From positions 1-10,703 of the forward strand of contig JADGRT010000060.1 of NCBI GenBank assembly GCA_017880715.1: a stretch of 10,703 nt of DNA, given 5' to 3'. Position 1 is the first letter of the stretch. The number at the start of each line of letters is the position of its first letter. This DNA comes from Verrucomicrobiia bacterium (lineage in GTDB: Bacteria; Verrucomicrobiota; Verrucomicrobiia; Limisphaerales; UBA1319). The notes beneath the pieces are model-generated. The model searched no databases and was not told the DNA's origin. It saw nothing but the letters and a program-made list of their open reading frames with translations. The position numbers were made by a program, and so were the translations under genes. Shown here piece by piece: positions 1 through 5,886 of this stretch.

Positions 1-43
1 ATAAAAATGAAAGCTCCGCGCAGCGGTCGAAAAACATTATGGG

Positions 44-65
44 GCGCGGATGCCCTCATCCGCGC
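44..65. repeat. Perfect 9-bp hairpin
   Basis: The arms GCGCGGATG (44-52) and CATCCGCGC (57-65) are perfect reverse complements separated by the four bases CCCT. The stem is strong, but no T-tract follows on either side, so an intrinsic terminator is not well supported. It may be a remnant of an interspersed repeat, or it may belong to the 3' end of a gene lying left of the window. Confidence 0.6.
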
Positions 66-221
66 GAAGTTAAACGAATCGAACACGCGGACGAGGGCGC
101 TCCCGCGAATGCTGGCCGCACGTTTCGGAGGGTGGAGCTCCGCGACGCCCTGACTAATCGGATGTCGGACGGTTGTGGGAATTGCAGGGGCGCAGAGAAG
201 AAGAGGTTAGGGGCTCGTGGA

Positions 222-247
222 ACTCGCCCCTCCGACTCGCCCCTCCG
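222..247. repeat. 13-bp perfect tandem duplication
   Basis: The 13-mer ACTCGCCCCTCCG occurs twice head to tail (222-234 and 235-247) with no mismatch. This fits a recent slippage-type duplication in non-coding DNA. No function is implied. Confidence 0.75.
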
Positions 248-457
248 AGGATTGGCCATGAAACGCAGGGGCGATTTCGAAGTGCGCCTTTCCCTGGAAA
301 GGAGCGAGCACATTCCTGTCCGCTGGGCGCGTATGACAGCCCCCAAAGGCCGACCAGAATGTCGGCGCTCCGGAAAAAGGAGTTGCCTGCGCGGTTTCTT
401 TTTTCCGAATTATTTTGCGGGTTGCCCGTCGAAGTGGATTACTTTGGATACTAAATC

Positions 458-1720
458 ATGAAAAAATGGATTGTCCTGGTTATCGTCCTCGCGGCCGCTG
501 TCTGGGGCGCCTGGAAATGGCGCCCATGGCAGGGGCTGGGCAATGAGGCTCAAAAGATCGACCGGCCCACCACCGCCGCTGTGATGCAAACTAATATCGC
601 CTTTGCCATCAGCGCCGCGGGCGACATCGGTCCCGCCGACCAGGTTTCCGTCCGTCCCGAAATCAACGGCCGCATCATGGCGCTGAACGTCGATATCGGC
701 GACAAGGTCACCAACGGCACGGCGTTGTTCACGCTCGACGACACCGACTTGCAGACCGAGCGTTCCTCGCGACAGACGGAAATTGAAGGCGCCAAGCTGC
801 AACTTGAACGCGCCCAGCGCAACTTCCAGCGCAGCGAGTTGCTCTTCAAGGAAAACCTGATCTCCCGCGAACTCTACGACGACAGCAAAACCGAGTTCGA
901 GCTGGCCAAGAACGCCCTCGAGCGTGCCCAAAAGGATATGCGCCAGGTCGAAGACAAACTCACCAAAACCAAGATCATTGCCCCGTTTGATTGCACCGTG
1001 CTGACCCGTCCCGTTTCCGTCGGCCAGGCCGTTTCCGGCTCCGGCGGCTTCAACAGCGGCACCGAAGTGCTCACCATCGCCAACCTGAACGAAATGATCA
1101 TCAACGCCCACATCAACCAGGCCGATGTCACCCGTTTGAAGGTGGGACAAGACGTCGAAATCGAGGTGGAAGCCGTGGCCGGGTTAAAGTTTAAAGGCCA
1201 GATCGAGCGCCTGGCGCCGCAAGCCACGGTGAAGAACGGCATCAAGGGCTTTGCCACCCGTATTCTCTTGCGCAACATCGATGCGCGCGTCCGCCCCGGC
1301 ATGACGGCGAACCTCTCCATCCCCGTGGCCTCCGTCGACAACGTTCTGGCCGTGCCGCTCGCCGCGGTCTTCTCCGAGCAGGGCGAGCGTTATGTTTACG
1401 TCAAGAAAGACGATGGCAGCTTCGAGCGTCGAACCGTGCAAATTGGCGTCGCCGATTTCTTTTTCGTCGAGATTCAAAGCGGTCTGACCGGGGGCGAAAC
1501 GGTGGCTCTGGAACAACCCGCCGCGGGCGCCAATCCCATCGTGAAAACCCCGGAAAAACCCAGCCTGAAAAAGCAACTGGCCACCATCATCAGTGGTGGC
1601 GCGACCAATGCGCCCGGCAACGGTTCTCCGGGCAACACCCCCGCCGCTGCCGCCGGCAACGCCCCGGCCCGCAGCACCAACCCGCCCGCCGCACCCCCAA
1701 CCCCGGCCCGCAAGTCCTGA
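458..1720 (+). CDS. Efflux periplasmic adaptor subunit (MacA/HlyD family)
   Basis: This 420-aa membrane-fusion protein probably bridges an inner-membrane ABC exporter to an outer-membrane channel. One N-terminal membrane anchor (about residues 4-18, after MKK) has no lipobox cysteine. The family order then follows: first lipoyl half-motif (about 59-95, with VRPEINGRI and VDIGDKVTNGT), a charged alpha-helical hairpin (about 96-170), second lipoyl half (about 171-195, IIAPFDCTVLTRPVSVGQ), beta-barrel (about 208-290, ending RVRPGMTANLSIPV) and membrane-proximal domain (about 291-355). The tail from about 376 is Ala/Pro/Asn/Gly-rich and probably disordered. ATG 458 is chosen because the signal-anchor starts there; no clear Shine-Dalgarno site precedes it. 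It is the first gene of the operon, and its stop is 5 bp before the ATPase start. The family assignment is firm, but the exported substrate is unknown. Confidence 0.93.
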   Translation: MKKWIVLVIVLAAAVWGAWKWRPWQGLGNEAQKIDRPTTAAVMQTNIAFAISAAGDIGPADQVSVRPEINGRIMALNVDIGDKVTNGTALFTLDDTDLQTERSSRQTEIEGAKLQLERAQRNFQRSELLFKENLISRELYDDSKTEFELAKNALERAQKDMRQVEDKLTKTKIIAPFDCTVLTRPVSVGQAVSGSGGFNSGTEVLTIANLNEMIINAHINQADVTRLKVGQDVEIEVEAVAGLKFKGQIERLAPQATVKNGIKGFATRILLRNIDARVRPGMTANLSIPVASVDNVLAVPLAAVFSEQGERYVYVKKDDGSFERRTVQIGVADFFFVEIQSGLTGGETVALEQPAAGANPIVKTPEKPSLKKQLATIISGGATNAPGNGSPGNTPAAAAGNAPARSTNPPAAPPTPARKS

Positions 1721-1725
1721 TCGCC

Positions 1726-2448
1726 ATGTCCCTGGTCGAACTCCGCAACGTCAGCAAAATCTATCGCGTTGGCGACGAGGAAATTCGCGCGCTCGACGAT
1801 GTCTCGCTGGACATCGAGACCGGCGAGTTTATTTCCATCATTGGCCCCTCCGGCAGCGGCAAATCGACGCTCATGCACATTTTGGGCTGCCTGGACTCGC
1901 CCACGCACGGCACCATCAGGCTGGACGACACCCTGATCGAACGGGCTTCGCCCGCGCAGTTGGCGGCCATCCGAAATCAGAAGATCGGTTTCGTATTCCA
2001 GTTCTTTAACCTGCTGCCCAAGCTCAGTGTGGCGCAAAATGTCGAGCTGCCCATGATCTATGCCGGCGTGTCCAGTCGGGAACGCCGAGAGCGCGCCATG
2101 GCGGCGCTTAAGATGGTCGATCTGGAAAACCGCAGCAAACACCGGCCGATGCAGCTCTCCGGTGGCCAGCAGCAACGCGTGGCCATCGCCCGCGCCCTGG
2201 TCAACCGTCCCAAGATCGTCTTTGCGGACGAACCCACTGGCAACCTCGACTCGCACACCGGCGAAACCATCCTGCATCTGTTTCGCGAACTGAGCCAACA
2301 GGGCCGGACCATCGTGCTGGTCACCCACGATCCCGAAATCGCCGCCGTCACGCCGCGCCGCATTGAAATCCGCGACGGCAAGATTTCGCAAACCGTGGAC
2401 GCCAAACTGGCCGGTTTGGACCGCTTGTCCCCAACGCCCGCTCCTTAA
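1726..2448 (+). CDS. ABC transporter ATP-binding protein (MacB/LolD type)
   Basis: This 240-aa stand-alone nucleotide-binding subunit should power the two permeases encoded downstream. Every hallmark is in place: Walker A GPSGSGKST (40-48), Q-loop Gln 92 in FVFQFFNLLP, signature LSGGQ (144-148) followed by QQRVAIARAL, Walker B IVFADE (164-169), D-loop NLD (173-175) and switch His 201 in VTHD. The LSGGQQQRVAIARAL pattern and the FFNLLP stretch after the Q-loop are typical of the MacB/LolD/FtsE branch, which drives mechanotransmission rather than a classical transmembrane pore. Here the ATPase is a separate polypeptide, unlike E. coli MacB, where it is fused to the permease. The stop codon overlaps the next start (TAATG at 2446-2450), which suggests translational coupling. 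Confidence 0.96.
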   Translation: MSLVELRNVSKIYRVGDEEIRALDDVSLDIETGEFISIIGPSGSGKSTLMHILGCLDSPTHGTIRLDDTLIERASPAQLAAIRNQKIGFVFQFFNLLPKLSVAQNVELPMIYAGVSSRERRERAMAALKMVDLENRSKHRPMQLSGGQQQRVAIARALVNRPKIVFADEPTGNLDSHTGETILHLFRELSQQGRTIVLVTHDPEIAAVTPRRIEIRDGKISQTVDAKLAGLDRLSPTPAP

Positions 2449-3806
2449 TGGATCTCTGGATCACCATTACCATCGGGTTCAAAGAGATTTGGGCCCACAA
2501 GTTTCGTTCGCTGCTCACGATGCTGGGCATCATCCTGGGAGTCGCCAGCCTGGTGGCGATGTCCGCCTTGGTCAAAGGCATGGAAAATGGTTTGCGCGAG
2601 GCCCTGGTCGCCATTGGCGGTCTGGAAAAAGTCACGGTGGTCGAAGAAGACGTCCCCGCTTGGCAGCAGCAGCTTGCCGACCAGGCGCCGGGCATCACCA
2701 TGCGGGACGTTTACGCGCTGAAGGATAGCGCGCCGATGATCAAACTCATCACGCCCGAAATGCGGATGCGGGGGCCGACCGTCACCCGCCAAGGCAAGGC
2801 TTTTCATCCCTGGATGATCGCGGGCACCTGGCCTTCCGCCCTGGAAATGAACCAGCACGTCATTGCCCATGGTCGCATGTTCAATGAGATCGATGATGAA
2901 TCCGCGCGGAGTGTCTGTGTCATCGGCACCGCCACGCGTGATGAGTTGTTCGGATCGCCCGAGACCACCGGCCAGGAAATCATTCCCATCGGCGAAAGAA
3001 TCAACATCAACGGCCATCTCTTCACCATCATCGGCATGTTCAAGCATTATGAGAGCGATCAGGAACGCAAGCGCCGCGAGCTGGAGAAGAACCAGCCCAA
3101 GGAGATCAAGACCGGTCCGGCCCGCAGCCGGGGCTACGGCGGCAATCGCAGCAGCTTCGTTTTCCGGCTCAAGAACTCCACGATTTACCTGCCCATGAAT
3201 ACCATGTGGATCAAATTTCGCTCGACCGCCGGCACCAATAACATCCCCGATCCGCGCCTGAGCGGCCTGCAGCTCAAGGTCGCCGACAGCGAGCGGATGG
3301 AGCCGGCCTTGCAGCAGGCGCGGAATGTTTTGATGCATACCCACCATGGCATTGAGGATTTTGAATTCCGCACGCAGGAATCCTGGTCCGAGAACATCTC
3401 CCAGCAGATCCGCCATGCGCGCGTCAGCCGCGGCATCATCGCCGGCATCAGCCTGCTTGTCGGCGGCATCGGCATCATGAACATCATGTTCGCCAGCATC
3501 ACGGAGCGTATTCGTGAAATCGGCATCCGCAAGGCCGTGGGCGCCACCACCTTTTCGATTTTCATTCAAATCCTGGTCGAGAGCATCGTCATCGCCCTGC
3601 TGGGCGGGCTGGCCGGGCTCGTCACTTCCTATGCGCTGGTGCGGGTGCTGGCGGCGATGTCCCCCGCCGAGAACGCCCCGCAAATCACGCTCGCGTCCAT
3701 GGCGCTCGCGTTTGGTTTTAGCGCGGGCATCGGCGTGGCGGCCGGCCTGTTGCCCGCCCTCAAAGCCGCGAAGCTGGATCCCATCGAGGCCCTGCGTTAC
3801 GAGTAG
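2448..3806 (+). CDS. ABC transporter permease 1 (MacB/FtsX type)
   Basis: This 452-aa permease has the MacB layout: an N-terminal membrane segment (about 21-41, LLTMLGIILGVASLVAMSALV), a large periplasmic MacB_PCD-like domain (about 42-325) and a C-terminal FtsX domain with three membrane segments (about 328-350, 371-402 and 416-438). The cytoplasmic loop ITERIREIGIRKAVGA (351-366), typical of the FtsX family, should contact the ATPase. The protein ends LDPIEALRYE. A charged stretch (about 203-245, rich in Lys, Arg, Glu) enlarges the periplasmic domain just before IYLPMNTMW, where E. coli MacB has a shorter loop. It starts on the TAATG overlap with the ATPase gene and ends 2 bp before the second permease. 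It is paralogous to that gene. The substrate cannot be deduced from sequence. Confidence 0.94.
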   Translation: MDLWITITIGFKEIWAHKFRSLLTMLGIILGVASLVAMSALVKGMENGLREALVAIGGLEKVTVVEEDVPAWQQQLADQAPGITMRDVYALKDSAPMIKLITPEMRMRGPTVTRQGKAFHPWMIAGTWPSALEMNQHVIAHGRMFNEIDDESARSVCVIGTATRDELFGSPETTGQEIIPIGERININGHLFTIIGMFKHYESDQERKRRELEKNQPKEIKTGPARSRGYGGNRSSFVFRLKNSTIYLPMNTMWIKFRSTAGTNNIPDPRLSGLQLKVADSERMEPALQQARNVLMHTHHGIEDFEFRTQESWSENISQQIRHARVSRGIIAGISLLVGGIGIMNIMFASITERIREIGIRKAVGATTFSIFIQILVESIVIALLGGLAGLVTSYALVRVLAAMSPAENAPQITLASMALAFGFSAGIGVAAGLLPALKAAKLDPIEALRYE

Positions 3807-3808
3807 TC

Positions 3809-5191
3809 ATGAACTTGTTCAACGCCATCGCGGTTGGGTTCAAGGAAATCTGGGCGAATAAATTTCGTTCCTTCCTGACTATGCTGGGCATCATCCTCGG
3901 CGTGGCCAGCCTGGTGGCCCTGTCCGCCATCGTCAACGGCATGGAAAACGGCATGAAGGAAGCCCTCATTGCCATGGGCGGCCTCGACAAAGTCCTGCTG
4001 GAAAGTCAAGACGTGCCCGCCTACCAGGAACACCTCGCCGACCAGGCCCCGGGCCGCACCATGAAAGACGTCCAGGCTTTGCTGCAAAATGCTCCGCTCA
4101 TCCGCGTGGTGTCGCCGGAAATGGGCACCGGTCACGCGGTGTTGACGCGCGCCGATAAAGCGGTCTGGCCCTCGGAACTGGTCGGCGTTTGGCCGGCCGT
4201 GCTGGAAATGAATCTGCACACGGTGCAATACGGCCGGTTTTTCACCGCGCTCGACGAGGAACGCGCCAACAATGTCGTGGTCATCGGCACCGGCATCCGG
4301 GATGAATTGTTTGGGTCACCCGAGGATTTGGGCCGCGAGATCATTCCCCTCGGCGAACAATTGAAAATCAACGGTCAGGTCTTCACCATCGTCGGCCTGC
4401 TGACTCGCTATGAGAGCGAGCAGGATCGCAAAAAACGAGAACTGGCCAAGCGGCAACCCAAGCCGGCTCCCGGCGCGTCGAACCCGGCCGGCGTCGGACC
4501 GCGGCGCGCGCGTGGTTGGGGCGGACGCGGCGGCGGCGGTTGGGCTTTTCGGCGCAAAAACATGACCGCATACATCCCCCTCAACACCATGTGGCTCCGG
4601 TTCCGGGCGGCGTCCGGGCTAAATGAAACTCCCGATCCAACACTGACCGACATCGACCTCAAGGTCGCCAGCCTGGAGCAAATGGAAACCGCCCTGCAAC
4701 AAGCCCGCAACGTGCTGATGGTCACCCACAGTGGCATCGAGGATTTCACCTTCGCCACCCAGGAAAGCGCCGTGGAGAACATCAACACCGCGATTCGCAA
4801 CGCGCGGCTCAGCGGCGGCATCATCGCTGGTATCAGCCTCCTGGTCGGCGGCATCGGCATCATGAACATCATGCTGGCGAGCATTACCGAACGCATCCGC
4901 GAAATCGGCCTGCGCAAGGCCATCGGCGCCACCCACGGCGCCATCTTTCTCCAGATCATCGTCGAAAGCGTCGTCATCGCCGTGCTGGGGGGTCTCCTGG
5001 GCATGGCCGCTTCGCATGGGTTGGTGTACCTTCTGGAATACCTGACGCCCTCGCAGAATGCGCCAGTCATTCACCTGGACGCCATGCTCGTCGCCTTTGG
5101 TTTCAGCGTCTGCGTGGGCATCCTCGCCGGCCTCTACCCTGCCGTCAAAGCCGCCAAGCTCGATCCGATTCAGGCCCTCCGGTACGAATAA
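3809..5191 (+). CDS. ABC transporter permease 2 (MacB/FtsX type), paralogue of permease 1
   Basis: This 460-aa protein is colinear with permease 1: N-terminal membrane segment (about 21-42), periplasmic domain, then an FtsX domain (about 336-358, 379-410 and 424-446) with ITERIREIGLRKAIGA (359-374) and the ending LDPIQALRYE. Residues 11-41 match permease 1 at 27 of 31 positions, so the pair arose by gene duplication. The periplasmic part is far less conserved. Its loop at about 206-250 is Pro/Arg/Gly-rich, including WGGRGGGGWAFRRK, and differs from the Lys/Glu-rich loop of permease 1. The start is 2 bp after the previous stop, with no room for an independent promoter. The two permeases may form a heterodimer, giving an asymmetric exporter; that is inference. 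Confidence 0.94.
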   Translation: MNLFNAIAVGFKEIWANKFRSFLTMLGIILGVASLVALSAIVNGMENGMKEALIAMGGLDKVLLESQDVPAYQEHLADQAPGRTMKDVQALLQNAPLIRVVSPEMGTGHAVLTRADKAVWPSELVGVWPAVLEMNLHTVQYGRFFTALDEERANNVVVIGTGIRDELFGSPEDLGREIIPLGEQLKINGQVFTIVGLLTRYESEQDRKKRELAKRQPKPAPGASNPAGVGPRRARGWGGRGGGGWAFRRKNMTAYIPLNTMWLRFRAASGLNETPDPTLTDIDLKVASLEQMETALQQARNVLMVTHSGIEDFTFATQESAVENINTAIRNARLSGGIIAGISLLVGGIGIMNIMLASITERIREIGLRKAIGATHGAIFLQIIVESVVIAVLGGLLGMAASHGLVYLLEYLTPSQNAPVIHLDAMLVAFGFSVCVGILAGLYPAVKAAKLDPIQALRYE

Positions 5192-5347
5192 CGGGGGAGG
5201 TTCAAGGCACAAGGATTTGTCGTCCTCGTCCTCGTCCTTCGTCCCTCGTCCTCGATTTCAGTCATTCATTCGAGGACGAAACAACGGTGTGATAGGGACC
5301 CATATCCCATCCAGGCTCTCCGGCACGAATAACGGGGGAGTTTCAAG
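5171..5347. repeat. Direct repeat of permease-2 gene tail and 3' flank
   Basis: Bases 5171-5206, covering the last seven codons, stop and 15 bp of flank of permease 2, recur at 5312-5347 with 33 of 36 identities. The second copy still reads as Ile/Pro-Ile-Gln-Ala-Leu-Arg-His-Glu-stop, and two of its three differences fall in codons (one is synonymous, one changes Tyr to His). Between the copies (5207-5311) lies a truncated CGAGGA hairpin element. This may be the remnant of a third permease copy lost by deletion, or a long duplication made when the hairpin element entered. Confidence 0.8.
5220..5279. repeat. CGAGGA-type hairpin element, copy 1, right arm truncated
   Basis: A 36-nt pyrimidine-rich arm built from TCGTCC/TCGTCCT units (5220-5255) is followed by the 14-nt loop TTTCAGTCATTCAT (5256-5269) and only the first 10 bases of the complementary arm (TCGAGGACGA, 5270-5279). 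The loop matches that of the intact copy at 5807-5886 at 13 of 14 positions, which shows a shared origin. The truncated arm means this copy can form only a 10-bp inner stem. Confidence 0.8.
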
Positions 5348-5429
5348 TTCTGAGCCAGTCACACTTAGCCCGATCTTCATTATGAGCAATAGAGAAGTGA
5401 GAATTTTGCGCCCGCCAAGCGAAAACCCG

Positions 5430-5469
5430 CGCGACAATACAATTAACGGCCGTACTTTATATTGTCGCG
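5430..5469. repeat. 40-bp coaxial interrupted palindrome
   Basis: The perfect 10-bp arms CGCGACAATA (5430-5439) and TATTGTCGCG (5460-5469) surround a perfect 8-bp palindrome ACGGCCGT (5446-5453). All share one centre of symmetry at 5449.5. Two further pairs (5441-5442 with 5457-5458) also match, so 16 of 20 possible pairs are satisfied. It could be the terminator hairpin of the efflux operon, an operator for a dimeric regulator or a small mobile palindrome. No T-tract follows, so the terminator role is uncertain. Confidence 0.7.
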
Positions 5470-5485
5470 TTCATTTTCCGCTACC

Positions 5486-5758
5486 ATGATCAAAGTCGCG
5501 TTCGTCTTGCGGTTTCGCCTCTGCCGATGGCCGTGGCACCGACCGCCAAGTGCAAAAAGATTTAAACTCTCAGCCACGCCCCGGGTGGAGATGGCCGGGC
5601 CGATTCGCCAGTTCCGTGAACAGTTTGCCGCGTTAAAACCGGAGTTCGGAACCGTCGTATCGCTGGCCACCACGAGCCGGCCGCTCAGTAATGACACGCG
5701 GCTCTTGCCATTTGCGGAATTCCTCGCGGAGGTGGTCAGCAAAGGGATGTCCTCCTGA
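5486..5758 (+). CDS. Doubtful small hypothetical protein or gene remnant
   Basis: A 90-codon frame opens at ATG 5486 (an upstream in-frame TTG at 5462 falls inside the palindrome) and ends with TGA at 5756-5758. The N-terminal third is Arg/Trp/Pro-rich and unlike a protein. From about residue 36 (MAGPIRQFREQFAALK) the sequence looks plausible, with balanced composition, mostly G or C in third positions, and a likely helix at PFAEFLAEVVS. I recognise no family. There is no Shine-Dalgarno site at ATG 5486. It may be the 3' remnant of a larger gene whose front was replaced by repeats, or chance. Confidence 0.25.
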   Translation: MIKVAFVLRFRLCRWPWHRPPSAKRFKLSATPRVEMAGPIRQFREQFAALKPEFGTVVSLATTSRPLSNDTRLLPFAEFLAEVVSKGMSS

Positions 5759-5806
5759 TGGGACCATGAACCTAAGGCAAAAAGCCCGGAGCGCCCACAT
5801 TATTTG

Positions 5807-5886
5807 TCGTCCTCGTCCTTCGTCCTTCGTCCTCGATTCCAGTCATTCATTCGAGGACGAGGACGAGGGACGAAGGACGAGGACGA
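5807..5886. repeat. CGAGGA-type long hairpin element, intact copy 2; possible bidirectional terminator
   Basis: The left arm (5807-5836, pyrimidine-rich TCGTCC units) and right arm (5851-5886, CGAGGA/CGAAGGA units) are reverse complements over the 30-nt left arm with one mismatch, the right arm carrying one extra 6-nt unit. The 14-nt loop is TTCCAGTCATTCAT. The right arm ends at base 5886, directly abutting the mfd stop codon (5887-5889 on the - strand). The position between convergent genes suggests it can end or insulate transcripts from either side, but no poly-T tract is present. Loop conservation with copy 1 marks it as a dispersed element rather than a local feature. Confidence 0.8.

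Larger units (their letters stand above)
1..457. other. Non-coding leader upstream of efflux operon, palindrome-rich
   Basis: I see no convincing gene here. Open frames exist on both strands, but their translations are Arg/Pro/Ser-rich and look like nothing known, as expected from GC-rich non-coding DNA. The stretch contains several short symmetric elements: a perfect 9-bp hairpin at 44-65, a 13-bp tandem duplication at 222-247, a CCTTTCC/GGAAAGG palindrome at 287-302, and CCGAC/GTCGG arms near 351-366. It looks like decayed interspersed repeats in front of the operon. The operon promoter must lie here or further upstream, but I could not identify a convincing -35/-10 pair. Confidence 0.6.
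5192..5886. other. Convergent intergenic region between efflux operon and mfd
   Basis: This 695-bp gap lies between two converging transcription units. In order it holds the duplicated permease tail, hairpin copy 1, a 40-bp palindrome (5430-5469), a doubtful small ORF (5486-5758) and hairpin copy 2 ending at the mfd stop. No RNA gene is recognisable. The accumulation of repeats fits a region tolerant of insertions because neither neighbour needs a promoter there. Confidence 0.75.

Noticed and set aside
422..452. Promoter TTGCCC ... GATACT before the adaptor gene
   Set aside because: The spacing is 19 bp, both boxes match poorly, and the start of transcription would fall on the start codon; too weak to list.
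39..461. 140-codon protein upstream of the adaptor gene
   Set aside because: The translation is Arg/Pro/Gly/Ser-rich without any recognisable motif, overlaps several palindromes and an opposing open frame, and overlaps the adaptor start.
2445..3683. 412-codon frame on the - strand inside permease 1
   Set aside because: It is an antisense shadow of a clear permease gene, with His/Asp/Gly-rich composition typical of such shadows.
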